From assembly GCA_025454925.1 (NCBI GenBank), contig JALONM010000019.1, positions 1 through 62,384 on the forward strand: DNA of 62,384 nucleotides, written 5' to 3'. The position numbers were made by a program, and so were the translations under genes. Below, one piece after another: positions 1 to 8,284 of the stretch (within the stretch, counting starts at the first letter, position 1; the number at the start of each line of letters is the position of its first letter). This DNA comes from Cytophagaceae bacterium. GTDB taxonomy: Bacteria > Bacteroidota > Bacteroidia > Cytophagales > Cytophagaceae. The notes under the pieces are model-generated. The model was not told where the DNA came from. It saw nothing but the letters and a program-made list of their open reading frames with translations, and searched no databases.

Positions 1-441
1 AAGATCCCAATGCGGAACAGCATCGGCAGGCAAGTGGGGGATTTGCCCCCAAGTAAAGACCTCCTTGTTGTCTTCGGCGCTGCGGCCTTCCGGCACTGAA
101 GTATGGGGAAGATTTGGTAATTTTACCAATAATTGCTGAAGATCGGTTTCCGACTGGGTTAGTTTGTCCTGAAGTTCTTTGGATTTCTCTTTCAAAACCC
201 CGGTTTTATGTTTCAGATTTTCTGCCTCCTCTTTTTTGCCGGATTTCATAAGATTTCCAATTTCTTTGGAAATGGAATTACTTTCCGCCAACAGCAGGTC
301 CAATTCCCGCTGCGTATCGCGGCGGAACTGATCCATAGAAAGAATCGTTTCTACTTGCTCTTCGGCTTGTTTAACATGTTTTTTAGCAAGACCTGCTAAT
401 ACCAGGTCTTTTTGCTCTCGGAGTTGTGATAATTGAAGCAT
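1..441 (-). CDS. serS: Seryl-tRNA synthetase, N-terminal part (partial)
   Basis: Charges tRNA-Ser with serine in the cytoplasm. Reading the minus strand from the ATG at 441 gives 147 residues that run off the window edge. Residues ~1-100 form the long antiparallel coiled coil that binds the tRNA variable arm (MLQLSQLREQKDLVLAGL onward, rich in K, E and Q). The PNLPHTSVPEG stretch and the PHWDL motif at the edge mark the start of the class II catalytic core. The catalytic domain lies outside the window. It is transcribed divergently from rho. A TACTTTTG element at 477-484 on the minus strand may be its -7 box. Identification is firm. Confidence 0.95.
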   Translation of the reverse strand, partial: MLQLSQLREQKDLVLAGLAKKHVKQAEEQVETILSMDQFRRDTQRELDLLLAESNSISKEIGNLMKSGKKEEAENLKHKTGVLKEKSKELQDKLTQSETDLQQLLVKLPNLPHTSVPEGRSAEDNKEVFTWGQIPHLPADAVPHWDL

Positions 442-476
442 ATGCCGAACAATTTCCAGCGTTTTACGTTAAAAGA

Positions 477-484
477 CAAAAGTA
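477..484 (-). promoter_or_regulatory. Possible -7 element of serS
   Basis: On the minus strand this reads TACTTTTG, a full match to the Bacteroidetes TAnnTTTG consensus, about 36 nt before the serS ATG. The nearest upstream TTG is only 16 nt away rather than 19-21, so the -33 half is weak. Confidence 0.35.
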
Positions 485-541
485 ATTAATTCTTACGAAT
501 CAACATCTTGAGACTGAGCTCCGAAAAAAATATTTATCGGC

Positions 542-572
542 TTGACAAATACGAATGAAAAGACTAATATTG
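542..572 (+). promoter_or_regulatory. Putative rho promoter
   Basis: TTG at 542-544, 20 nt spacer, then TAATATTG at 565-572 (seven of eight positions of TAnnTTTG). It would give a 5' leader of about 130 nt before rho. Long leaders are common for autoregulated rho genes. Inferred from sequence only. Confidence 0.4.
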
Positions 573-709
573 CAAGACCAAGCGACATTGAGCTTTTTAT
601 AATAATAAGTCATTAGTTCATCCCTTGTCCTAAACCAGCGCAGAGTTGGTAATCACCTTCAAAAACAAAATACCCATAGGTACTTCAGTTCTGAACACAC
701 ACACCCTTT

Positions 710-2302
710 ATGTATACTATTGAAGCATTGGAAGACAAGTTATTGTCTGAACTTAGAGAGATCGCGGAATCGTTAGAAATAAGTAATTCCAAAAAACTTC
801 AAAAACAGGAACTAATCTACAAAATACTCGATCAACAGGCTACCAGGCCCGACAAAGAATCAAAACCACTAAACAACGTGTTAGAAGACGATAAAAAAGA
901 CGGCGAAATGAAACGTCGCCCACGCGTAAAACGCGAAAATGTAAAAGTCACTCCGGCTGGCTCTTCCGAAAACCCAACTCCTACCCCTACTCCCATGGAA
1001 GAGAAAAAAGGCATTACCGACATGAGTTTTGATCTCGACAAGGAGTTCTCTTTCTCTTCGGATCCTGTTTCCAATTTTAAAGTAGATTTTGGTGACGAGA
1101 AAACATTCGATACGCCTTCCGAAACCAAAAGCTTTGATACTCCAACGCCTGTAAAAGAAGTTTCACCGTTTGTTATCGCCCGTGAATTTGATGGCCATAT
1201 TGTAAACAGTGGTGTCCTTGAAATTATGCAGGAAGGGTACGGATTCCTACGCTCTGCCGACTACAACTACCTGGCATCGCCAGACGATATTTACGTTTCT
1301 CCTTCTCAGATTAAATTATTCGGACTTAAAACCGGAGATTGTATTCGTGGTGGTGTTCGTCCTCCTAAAGAAGGTGAAAAATATTTTGCCTTGCTTCGTG
1401 TAGAAACTGTAAATGGAAAAACCACGGAAGAAATTCGTGACAGGGTTCCTTTTGAATACCTAACACCTTTGTTTCCAAACGAACGTTTGCAACTAAGTAC
1501 TCGTCACGACGAGTTATCTACCCGTATTCTGGATCTTTTTGCTCCAATCGGTAAAGGTCAGCGCGGTATGATTGTGGCGCAACCTAAAACAGGTAAAACG
1601 GTTTTGCTAAAACAAATAGCTAACGCCATCAGCCAAAACCATCCCGAAGTACACCTGTTGATTTTGTTGATCGACGAGCGTCCGGAAGAGGTAACCGATA
1701 TGGCGCGCAATGTGAAGGCAGAAGTGATTTCTTCTACTTTCGATGAGCAAGCAGATAAACACGTAAAAGTAGCGAGCTTAGTTTTAGAAAAAGCAAAACG
1801 TATGGTTGAGTGCGGTCACGACGTGGTGATCCTACTCGATTCCATTACTCGTTTGGCTCGAGCCTATAATACGGTAGTGCCTTCATCTGGAAAAATTCTT
1901 TCGGGTGGTGTGGATGCCAATGCCTTACATAAACCTAAGCGTTTCTTTGGTGCGGCTCGTAACGTGGAAAATGGCGGATCTCTGACCATTATCGCTACAG
2001 CCCTGATCGATACTGGTTCTAAAATGGATGAGGTTATCTTTGAAGAATTCAAAGGTACCGGTAACATGGAACTTCAGTTGGATCGTAAACTTTCCAACAA
2101 GCGTATTTATCCAGCCATTGATGTGCCTGCTTCTGGTACGCGTCGTGAAGACCTACTTATGGACAAAGATGAGTTACAACGTGTGTGGATCCTTCGCAAA
2201 TACATGGCCGATATGACTTCTGTAGAAGCTATGGAATTCCTCGTTGATAAAATGAAGAAATCAAAAGACAATTCAGAGTTCCTGGTTTCTATGAATGGTT
2301 AA
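710..2302 (+). CDS. rho: Transcription termination factor Rho
   Basis: Hexameric RNA-dependent helicase that terminates transcription. The 530 residues run: Rho N-terminal helical domain ~1-45; a polar, proline/threonine- and charge-rich linker ~46-150 that is absent from E. coli Rho; cold-shock-like RNA-binding domain ~155-235 (EGYGFLRS); RecA-type ATPase ~260-530. Walker A is QPKTGKT near 291-297, Walker B is DVVILLD at 371-377, and the Q-loop SGKILSGG and R-loop EFKGTGN are intact. The 530-residue length fits Bacteroidetes Rho, which carries such insertions. It is monocistronic, ending at a strong hairpin. Start ATG 710 gives the conserved helical N-terminus. Confidence 0.97.
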   Translation: MYTIEALEDKLLSELREIAESLEISNSKKLQKQELIYKILDQQATRPDKESKPLNNVLEDDKKDGEMKRRPRVKRENVKVTPAGSSENPTPTPTPMEEKKGITDMSFDLDKEFSFSSDPVSNFKVDFGDEKTFDTPSETKSFDTPTPVKEVSPFVIAREFDGHIVNSGVLEIMQEGYGFLRSADYNYLASPDDIYVSPSQIKLFGLKTGDCIRGGVRPPKEGEKYFALLRVETVNGKTTEEIRDRVPFEYLTPLFPNERLQLSTRHDELSTRILDLFAPIGKGQRGMIVAQPKTGKTVLLKQIANAISQNHPEVHLLILLIDERPEEVTDMARNVKAEVISSTFDEQADKHVKVASLVLEKAKRMVECGHDVVILLDSITRLARAYNTVVPSSGKILSGGVDANALHKPKRFFGAARNVENGGSLTIIATALIDTGSKMDEVIFEEFKGTGNMELQLDRKLSNKRIYPAIDVPASGTRREDLLMDKDELQRVWILRKYMADMTSVEAMEFLVDKMKKSKDNSEFLVSMNG

Positions 2303-2330
2303 TCGATTTCACAGTACGTCTTTTTAAATT

Positions 2331-2365
2331 GAAGTGCCTCATATGTTGTCATATGAGGCGCTTTC
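2331..2365. terminator. Bidirectional terminator between rho and the TPR gene
   Basis: A 10-bp perfect stem (2336-2345 with 2350-2359, loop TTGT), extended by A-T, G-C and wobble pairs to about 14 bp. It lies between two convergent genes and is followed by T-rich sequence on the plus side. Confidence 0.75.
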
Positions 2366-2392
2366 ATTTTGACTGTGTTACAATCTAAGGGC

Positions 2393-3592
2393 TTACTTTT
2401 TCTTCTTTTGTTCTTTTTCAATTTTTTTGATATGCTCTTTTGCTTCTTTAAAAAGTGGGTTCTTTCTTTCCGCATTGTCGACTACTTTCTCATAATACTC
2501 CAACGCCTTATTAAAATCCTTTTCTTCCTCGCTCAACTTTCCCAAATCGGTAAGCGCCTGCAAATAATAATTTTGTTCGGTAGCTTTCGATTTTTCGGCA
2601 TATTCCAATGATTTCACATAATACTCTTTTGCTTTAACTTTATCCCGGCGGTAATAGTATCGACCAAGAAAAAACGCGGCATAGCGTGCACTTGTTTCCT
2701 CATAGCCTGGCATCTTAATGGAATATTTATAGAGTATCGTTTCTGACAGTTCTTTGCATTTAGGCCAATTGCCCATGGTAAATGACAGTCGGCAATGCAT
2801 GCGCTGAAAATACGCATTATCAGGAAAGGTATTCGCAAGGTATTCCGCTACAGGCAAGGCCTTCGCATCATCGTCTTCTTCGTTGTAATAAATCCTCATC
2901 AGAAAATATTGAGCCTCAGTACGTGTCCAAAAAGCAAAATTGGTAACTTCTACCAGTTGCTTTATCCCAAGGGGCTTGTCGCCCTTCGGGAAAAATGCCA
3001 ATACAGGTCGCAACATCGGAAACTCTTCATGAAACCAAGCTGCGTAATATTTAAACAATGCGGAGCCAAATAAAAACTCCGGACTTAATTTATTGTTATC
3101 ATCTACTTTCTTGAAATAAGAAAACACCTTTCGCGCATGGTTGATTGATTTTACCTTATGCCCATTTTCAGCATAATACCTGGCGAGTAAACCATAGGAA
3201 GCACACAGGAAAAAGGAGGCTTCGATATCATTTTCATCTTTGTCGTAAAGTTCCTCGGCCTTTTCAGCGGCTTTTTCCATGTAATCGATAAAATCAGGAG
3301 CAAAGTTCTCCAGGCGTTCATCCTCTTCGGGATACGGCATCATTTTCCACCACTGATTCAATCCCATCAAATAGTATGGCAAAGGATGCTCGGGCATGCG
3401 CTCGATGAGCTGTTTAAATTTCACTTCAGCCTGTTCAAATTTGTTGTCGTACATTTGATTGATGGCGTCGGTGGCTTCCATCTGAAGCCGCATATCCATC
3501 ATGATGTACCTGGGCTTGGGCTTAGAGCTTTGCCCAACCAGAGAAAGTCCGGAAATAAAAACTAACAGAACAATTAAAACCCTCATATTCAA
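2393..3592 (-). CDS. Exported tetratricopeptide-repeat protein
   Basis: 399 residues. A signal peptide at ~1-22 (VLIVLLVFISGLSLVGQ) directs export. The rest is helical TPR-like repeats, e.g. ANQMYDNKFEQAEVKFKQL near 45 and a C-terminal pair with LGKLSEEEKDFNKALEYYEK. It ends in a lysine-rich tail. TPR proteins act as scaffolds for protein partners, and no enzymatic motif is visible. The start could be M1 or M3. A TAGGTTTG element on the minus strand at 3607-3614 may be its -7 box, but no TTG sits at the right distance. It is convergent with rho and divergent from the M42 peptidase. Specific function unknown. Confidence 0.85.
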   Translation of the reverse strand: MNMRVLIVLLVFISGLSLVGQSSKPKPRYIMMDMRLQMEATDAINQMYDNKFEQAEVKFKQLIERMPEHPLPYYLMGLNQWWKMMPYPEEDERLENFAPDFIDYMEKAAEKAEELYDKDENDIEASFFLCASYGLLARYYAENGHKVKSINHARKVFSYFKKVDDNNKLSPEFLFGSALFKYYAAWFHEEFPMLRPVLAFFPKGDKPLGIKQLVEVTNFAFWTRTEAQYFLMRIYYNEEDDDAKALPVAEYLANTFPDNAYFQRMHCRLSFTMGNWPKCKELSETILYKYSIKMPGYEETSARYAAFFLGRYYYRRDKVKAKEYYVKSLEYAEKSKATEQNYYLQALTDLGKLSEEEKDFNKALEYYEKVVDNAERKNPLFKEAKEHIKKIEKEQKKKK

Positions 3593-3643
3593 TGTATACT
3601 ACCTTGCAAACCTAAAAGTTACATAAATTTGCGTATTATGCAA

Positions 3644-3675
3644 TTGGGAGCAATTGAAATTGGATAGTAAGTTTG
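3644..3675 (+). promoter_or_regulatory. Promoter of the M42 peptidase gene
   Basis: TTG at 3644-3646, 21 nt spacer, TAAGTTTG at 3668-3675. This is a full match to the Bacteroidetes consensus and would give a leader of about 20 nt before the ATG at 3701. Confidence 0.6.
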
Positions 3676-3700
3676 GCAGCAATTAATAGTAAAAGAGAGT

Positions 3701-4627
3701 ATGGCAAGTCAATCCTATAAGTTATTAGAAACCCTGTGTAAGATCCACGCACCTTCTGGCAACGAAGGAGCCATGAAAGCATTCATCTTGGGTTATGTTA
3801 AAAAAAATGCTTCCAAATGGAAGAAAAAACCAAGAATCATTGCAGATGGATTGCAAGACGGATTGATGCTGGTTTTTGGAAAACCAAGAACTGCCGTATT
3901 TGCACACATGGACTCCATTGGATTTACTGTTCGCTACGACAACCATTTGGTGCCTATCGGAGGGCCTGTGATGAAAACAGGCATTTTGCTTACAGGGGAA
4001 GATTCCGCCGGCGTTATCCAAACCAGAATGGTCGTAGACAAAGAGGAGCATTACGTTGTATGCGACTCCCAACGAATCTTAGACAGAGGAACGGAGTTGG
4101 TTTTCGCTTGCAATTTCAGGGAAAACGAGACCAGCATCCAATCTTGCTATCTGGATAATCGTCTGGGTGTTTACAATGCATTAAAGCTGGCCGAAACGAT
4201 GGAAAACGGAGTACTCTGCTTCTCCTGTTGGGAAGAACACGGAGGAGGAACGGTAAGCATTATGGCGAAATTGTTGGCAGAAAAATACAAAGTAACACAG
4301 GCACTCATCTCTGATATTACCTGGATTACCGAAGGTGTAAAACCAGGTGAAGGAGTAGTAATCAGCATGCGCGACCGCAGCATTCCAAGACGATCGTTTG
4401 TAAATAAAATAATTGCGCTTGCAAAAAAATCGAAGATACCTTTTCAATTGGAAGTAGAAGGATCCGGTGGCAGCGATGGTAAAGACTTACAAGCTTCCCC
4501 CTATCCCTTCGACTGGATCTTTATTGGCGCTGCCGAAGAGCATGTGCACAGTCCGGATGAAAAAGTAAACAAAAAAGATATAGAGTCTATGATAAAACTC
4601 TACCGGTATTTGATGGATAAACTGTAG
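3701..4627 (+). CDS. M42-family metallo-aminopeptidase
   Basis: Cytoplasmic dinuclear-metal aminopeptidase of the M42 (glutamyl aminopeptidase / endoglucanase M) family. The 308 residues show the family order of metal ligands: H69-x-D71 (AHMDSIGF), bridging D152 (CYLDNRLG), the E178/E179 pair of CWEEHGGG including the general base, D205 (ISDITW) and a C-terminal histidine in EEHVHSPDE (281/283). It is somewhat shorter than typical 340-360-residue members. It has its own promoter and a strong terminator, so it is monocistronic. Family assignment is confident; the peptide substrate is unknown. Confidence 0.9.
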   Translation: MASQSYKLLETLCKIHAPSGNEGAMKAFILGYVKKNASKWKKKPRIIADGLQDGLMLVFGKPRTAVFAHMDSIGFTVRYDNHLVPIGGPVMKTGILLTGEDSAGVIQTRMVVDKEEHYVVCDSQRILDRGTELVFACNFRENETSIQSCYLDNRLGVYNALKLAETMENGVLCFSCWEEHGGGTVSIMAKLLAEKYKVTQALISDITWITEGVKPGEGVVISMRDRSIPRRSFVNKIIALAKKSKIPFQLEVEGSGGSDGKDLQASPYPFDWIFIGAAEEHVHSPDEKVNKKDIESMIKLYRYLMDKL

Positions 4628-4720
4628 TCCTTTTGAGTCCGCTTTACATAGACTCTTCTTCCTTTTGTATTCATAAGTTTGACTCTTTTGTGTCAACTCA
4701 TTCCAGGACTATTCATTATA

Positions 4721-4762
4721 AACATAAAAAAAGGTCCCGCAAGCAGGACCTTTTTTTATGTT
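4721..4762. terminator. Strong bidirectional terminator
   Basis: A perfect 17-bp inverted repeat (4721-4737 with 4746-4762, loop 8 nt) with a GGTCC core and seven A/T on either side. It can terminate the M42 gene on plus and the porin gene on minus. Confidence 0.9.
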
Positions 4763-4790
4763 TAATCTTAGTAAGAAAAGCTTATTCTGC

Positions 4791-6032
4791 TTAGAACTTA
4801 AAGATAGTGGCCAAACCGATTGTTTTTTGTTCTTTGATGGCTCCTCCGTTCTTATCTTCATACAGAGCAACACTGCTTCCATCAAATCTGAACTCAGGTT
4901 TCAGGATGAAATTACCGTTAGCCAGAGTGAATGCACCTGTAATTGTAAGTGAGTTGTTGTTTACTTTCGGATTTGCAGCACCAGCAGCAGCAGGCATTGT
5001 ACCACCTAAGTAACGCACACCAAAATAGTCTTCAAAGTACTCGTAACGAGCTCCGATGGTAAATACATCACTAACTTTGTAAGTTGTGTAAATTGCTACA
5101 CCACCCCAGTCCAATCTGGTTCTAGATGAATCTTTGAACTTAGCTGCATTAGCGGTTAAGGCTTTAATTTGATCTTCCACTACCGAATTCTTCCCAACGT
5201 AATAACCATAGGCAGCATTCAATCCAACATAAAACTTATCTGTTAACTGATAACCAGTTGTTAAGTCATACAAATGTCTGTTATACTCACCATATCTTTT
5301 AGCACTTGTGATTTTGTATGGAGCTAATTCGTCGTTGTCTCCACCGATATAGTTTAAATACACGTTGAATCCATCTGTAGGTTTGATATATACCTGACCG
5401 ATTACTGATTTTTGCTCGTTATTATCCAACAGGTTATCCCAATTGTTAACAACACCTCCCATTACAGCCAATTTATCGCTGATAGCATAATTCACCTTAG
5501 CACCTACATGGTAAAATGGTCCATTGTTGAACAAGTTAGAAAGTGAATAATGAAAGTTAACCGGTGCATCGATCACTTCATATCCGATATGTGTACCAAA
5601 TTGACCAACTGTGAAGGATAATTTGTCCGTTGCTTTGTAGGTTCCATATGCTTGTTTAATTGCAGCGGAAGTACCATACAAGCTTGTGAACGCTGGGTTT
5701 GCACTTACGGCTGGTAAGTTACCAAAGTTACCAAGCTCAGCGTTAGGACCAAAGGTAAGGTCCGCCACGATATCCACCTTACTGGAAGAATACATGGTTT
5801 TTAATTGTACCAAACCTAATGAAAACTGATCAGTAGTTCTATCGAAAGCTCTACCAGAACCTCCACCACCTAATAAAGAACCAGATTTAGGCTTATTAAA
5901 TGCATAGTTATAATAAGCATCTACATAACCAGAAACGGTAAGCGCACCATCGGGTTTTGCTGCTGTTGAATCCTGAGCCACTGCATTCCATGCAAGACCC
6001 ACCATAAATGGAAATAATAATAGTTTACGCAT
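4791..6032 (-). CDS. Outer-membrane beta-barrel porin, BBP2 (OmpL-like) type
   Basis: 413 residues with a signal peptide (~1-19, ending in NAVAQ) and a mature part of alternating aromatic/hydrophobic strands such as GYVDAYYNYAFNKP, GVAIYTTYKVSD and FTIGARYEYFEDYFGVRYLG. It ends in the C-terminal phenylalanine signature of outer-membrane barrels (TIFKF). The N-terminal GYVDAYY pattern is typical of the BBP2 group of Bacteroidetes porins. It probably lets small solutes cross the outer membrane; the substrate cannot be read from sequence. A near-perfect promoter precedes a 70-nt leader, consistent with strong expression. Confidence 0.85.
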   Translation of the reverse strand: MRKLLLFPFMVGLAWNAVAQDSTAAKPDGALTVSGYVDAYYNYAFNKPKSGSLLGGGGSGRAFDRTTDQFSLGLVQLKTMYSSSKVDIVADLTFGPNAELGNFGNLPAVSANPAFTSLYGTSAAIKQAYGTYKATDKLSFTVGQFGTHIGYEVIDAPVNFHYSLSNLFNNGPFYHVGAKVNYAISDKLAVMGGVVNNWDNLLDNNEQKSVIGQVYIKPTDGFNVYLNYIGGDNDELAPYKITSAKRYGEYNRHLYDLTTGYQLTDKFYVGLNAAYGYYVGKNSVVEDQIKALTANAAKFKDSSRTRLDWGGVAIYTTYKVSDVFTIGARYEYFEDYFGVRYLGGTMPAAAGAANPKVNNNSLTITGAFTLANGNFILKPEFRFDGSSVALYEDKNGGAIKEQKTIGLATIFKF

Positions 6033-6106
6033 AGGTTTGTTTGTTTAAACGGTATTGTTAAAATGAAATTTAACCTTACTCTGTTATGTGTTGTTTAATT
6101 ATGAAT

Positions 6107-6137
6107 CAAAACTATAAAATTTGATCTTATCTATCAA
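6107..6137 (-). promoter_or_regulatory. Porin promoter
   Basis: On the minus strand: TTG (6137-6135), 20 nt, TAGTTTTG (6114-6107). Full match to the Bacteroidetes promoter. The transcript start would lie near 6103, about 70 nt before the ATG at 6032. Confidence 0.7.
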
Positions 6138-6544
6138 CTTTTTTTGCATTTTTTTAAAAAATGACCTCAAAATCTAAGCTACTTTTTAAAATTAACACCA
6201 AAAATGAAACATAACCGATATTTTTTAATACCATTCAAGGCCGATTATATAAAAATTAGACTTATTGATCATTTTTTGAATCAATAAATCGAAAAATGAG
6301 TCTTATTACGTAGACTGACATCCATTATTAAGCCTAAATAGCAAGTTTTATCAGCTTTTTTAAAAAAATAGCTTCATCACAGAAGTGATGAATACTTAAC
6401 ACTATGTAAGTCAGAAGTAATATAAAATACAATTTTGGCCTCTTGTAAATGAGATACTCCCTTGGCATTAAGATCCAATTTGCTCTTCTACCTTAAACAA
6501 CCTATCGGAAAACAAATTTTGACTAAACGAACCCGTTAGACATA

Positions 6545-6572
6545 AAAAAGTCCCGCCTGGAAGGCGGGACCT
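6545..6572 (-). terminator. Terminator of the pirin/nitroreductase operon
   Basis: 8-bp GC-rich stem GTCCCGCC/GGCGGGAC (6550-6557 with 6563-6570, 5-nt loop), followed on the minus strand by six T residues, 30-50 nt after the pirin stop codon. Confidence 0.85.
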
Positions 6573-6598
6573 ACTATTTGGTTTGTACCCTTCACAAA

Positions 6599-7303
6599 TT
6601 ACATTGGCACTTCAAAAACAATCAACTGAGAATCATCCAGAGCATGGATAGTTATCGATTCTACCTGTGAAATACCTAATGCGTCTCGCGTTTTCAGAGG
6701 GATGGAATGCACATTCAACGCTCCGGAAACCGCAAATATATAAAGCCCCTGACCGGCTGCGTGCAAGGTATAGCGTACTTCCTCATTTTTACTAAGGTTT
6801 AACCGCGAAATCCATGCATGCTGGTTGATTTTTAAACTTTGTTGTTCTCCATCCGGCGATACTAGCAATTGCCAATGATTGTGAGCAGCCTCTTCAAATT
6901 TTTTCTGTTGATACGAAGGCTCCAATTCTTGGGTATGTGGCAATATCCATACTTGCAGAAATTTCGCAGGATCCACCGAAGAGGCGTTATGTTCTGAGTG
7001 ATAAATGCCCTTGCCTGCACTCATTACTTGTACTTCCCCCGACTGAAGCACTTCCTGATGTCCGGTAGAGTCTTTGTGACGTATACCTCCGGATAGAGGA
7101 ATGGAAATTATTTCCATGTTTTTATGAGGATGCATGCCAAAACCTGCCCCACCTTGCACCCAATCGTCGTTGAGTACTCGCAAGGCCCCAAACTGAATAC
7201 GGTCAGGATGATAGTACCCGGCAAAACTAAAACTATGATAAGACTTTAGCCAACCATGGTCGGCATAACCTCTGGAATCAGCGGCATGGAATACCGTTTT
7301 CAT
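6599..7303 (-). CDS. Pirin family protein (bicupin, quercetinase-like)
   Basis: 234 residues, the size of YhhW-type pirins. The N-terminal cupin has the metal-binding set H58, H60 (GMHPHKNMEI), H102 and E104 (KGIYHSEHN). The C-terminal cupin is degenerate, as usual. Members bind Fe or another divalent metal; some show quercetin dioxygenase activity and others act as regulators, so the substrate is open. It lies 20 nt downstream of the nitroreductase gene on the same strand and shares its terminator, suggesting a redox/stress response pair. Confidence 0.92.
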   Translation of the reverse strand: MKTVFHAADSRGYADHGWLKSYHSFSFAGYYHPDRIQFGALRVLNDDWVQGGAGFGMHPHKNMEIISIPLSGGIRHKDSTGHQEVLQSGEVQVMSAGKGIYHSEHNASSVDPAKFLQVWILPHTQELEPSYQQKKFEEAAHNHWQLLVSPDGEQQSLKINQHAWISRLNLSKNEEVRYTLHAAGQGLYIFAVSGALNVHSIPLKTRDALGISQVESITIHALDDSQLIVFEVPM

Positions 7304-7323
7304 ACAAGTAGTAATTAAAAATT

Positions 7324-7872
7324 TTAAACTAAAAGATCTTGAAGCATTTTCCGAGTACGCGGTGCATTTTCACGCTCCTGAAGCACGGAAGGCAATGCGG
7401 TGGCGTCTCCCGGATATCCCAGTGCCATCACTACCACCACTTCCAATGTTTCTGCCAAGCCTAAATCCGATTTTATTTTGGCAGCGTCGATACCTCCCAT
7501 CTGATGGACTTGTATACCCTCTTCTGCAGCCTGAAGGCTTAAAAGAGCGTTAGCAGCTCCGGTGTCGTACAAGGCATGGCGATTGGGTTGATTGTTTCTG
7601 CTGAAGTGTAGTGCTGCCAGACTTACAATCAATACAGGTGCTTTGGCGGCCCATACACGATTGGCTTCCATCAATCCGCTGGCAATTAAATCAAATAAGG
7701 GCTCTCCCTTGTTGGCAATTACATAACGCCAGGGTTGTTCGTTCATGCTGGATGGAGCCCAACGAGCGGCCTCCAAAATTCTTTGCAAGCGCTCTTCCGG
7801 AATGGGAGTATCAGCAAATGCCCTAATACTTTTTCGTTCTAAAATAGCTGGAATTAATGTTTCTGTTTTCAT
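7324..7872 (-). CDS. Nitroreductase family protein
   Basis: 182-residue FMN-dependent oxidoreductase of the nitroreductase fold. The N-terminal ERKSIRAFADTPIP and AARWAPSSMNEQPWRYVIA motifs bind FMN phosphate and the isoalloxazine ring; VVVVMALGYPGD marks the C-terminal part. It probably reduces quinone- or nitro-type compounds with NAD(P)H. First gene of a two-gene operon with pirin. A TATATTTG element (7899-7906 on plus) and an adjacent perfect inverted repeat (7911-7932) suggest a repressor-controlled promoter. Confidence 0.92.
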   Translation of the reverse strand: MKTETLIPAILERKSIRAFADTPIPEERLQRILEAARWAPSSMNEQPWRYVIANKGEPLFDLIASGLMEANRVWAAKAPVLIVSLAALHFSRNNQPNRHALYDTGAANALLSLQAAEEGIQVHQMGGIDAAKIKSDLGLAETLEVVVVMALGYPGDATALPSVLQERENAPRTRKMLQDLLV

Positions 7873-7898
7873 AGTAATGAGTCTTTATTAAGGTATTT

Positions 7899-7932
7899 CA
7901 AATATATCAAATTAAATGTAATAACATTTAAT
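7899..7932 (-). promoter_or_regulatory. Nitroreductase promoter element with operator-like inverted repeat
   Basis: On the minus strand a TATATTTG -7 box (7906-7899) lies 4 nt downstream of a perfect 9-bp inverted repeat, ATTAAATGT-AATA-ACATTTAAT (7911-7932). No TTG occurs at the -33 position. A repeat at this spot is where a dimeric repressor or activator would act. Inferred. Confidence 0.45.
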
Positions 7933-8231
7933 GTTTAAACATTATTTAACATTAAAAAGTTTCATCTTCATTCTTGTAATCGAAAATCAAAGCTTCTCGT
8001 TTGCTCCCAGGATATGGAAAAAAGCACAAATATATGATTATAAGTATATTACAAAAAATCAACCATTTGGAATTTTTGAAATTCCAAACAAACAAATCTA
8101 CGAATACATGCTTGAAGGACTTATAATTCCTTCCATTGACTTACATGAACAAGAAAACCTACAATAAAGACAGATGTAAGGATGTGCATTAAAATGCCCG
8201 AGGATCTGTGCTTCGCGACAAGGATAATTGT

Positions 8232-8262
8232 TGTTCTGGTGCCTTCGCTTCCTTACCTTTGT
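8232..8262 (+). promoter_or_regulatory. glyA promoter
   Basis: TTG at 8232-8234, 20 nt, TACCTTTG at 8255-8262: full match to the Bacteroidetes consensus. The predicted start near 8266 fits translation from 8285 and rules out the upstream in-frame ATG at 8228. Confidence 0.7.
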
Positions 8263-8284
8263 GGTTCAAAATCTGAAAGAAACA

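Larger units (their letters stand above)
6033..6598. other. Gene-free AT-rich stretch upstream of the porin
   Basis: Holds the porin promoter (6107-6137), the pirin-side terminator (6545-6572) and, between them, about 400 nt of very AT-rich DNA with three short inverted repeats: an 8-bp arm pair at 6147-6163 just upstream of the porin -33 box, 8-bp arms at 6262-6269/6280-6287 (TTATTGAT...ATCAATAA), and an 8-bp hairpin at 6373-6392 (TTCATCAC-AGAA-GTGATGAA). No ORF or RNA gene is recognised. Confidence 0.6.
7873..8284. other. Intergenic stretch between nitroreductase and glyA
   Basis: Contains the nitroreductase control region (7899-7932) and the glyA promoter (8232-8262). An open frame at 7931-8167 on plus would encode 78 residues. 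It overlaps the control region, has no visible promoter or ribosome site, and matches no family I know, so it is not called as a gene. Confidence 0.5.

Noticed and set aside
832-1128. Antisense frame of 98 codons inside rho, and many similar frames opposite other genes
   Set aside because: These are shadows of the true genes, lack signal or family sequence, and have no promoters.
7931-8167. Open frame of 78 codons upstream of glyA
   Set aside because: It overlaps the nitroreductase control region, has no promoter or ribosome site that I can see, and matches no family. AT-rich sequence makes such a frame likely by chance.
8228-8284. N-terminal extension of serine hydroxymethyltransferase
   Set aside because: The extra 19 residues are not family sequence and the stretch contains the glyA promoter.
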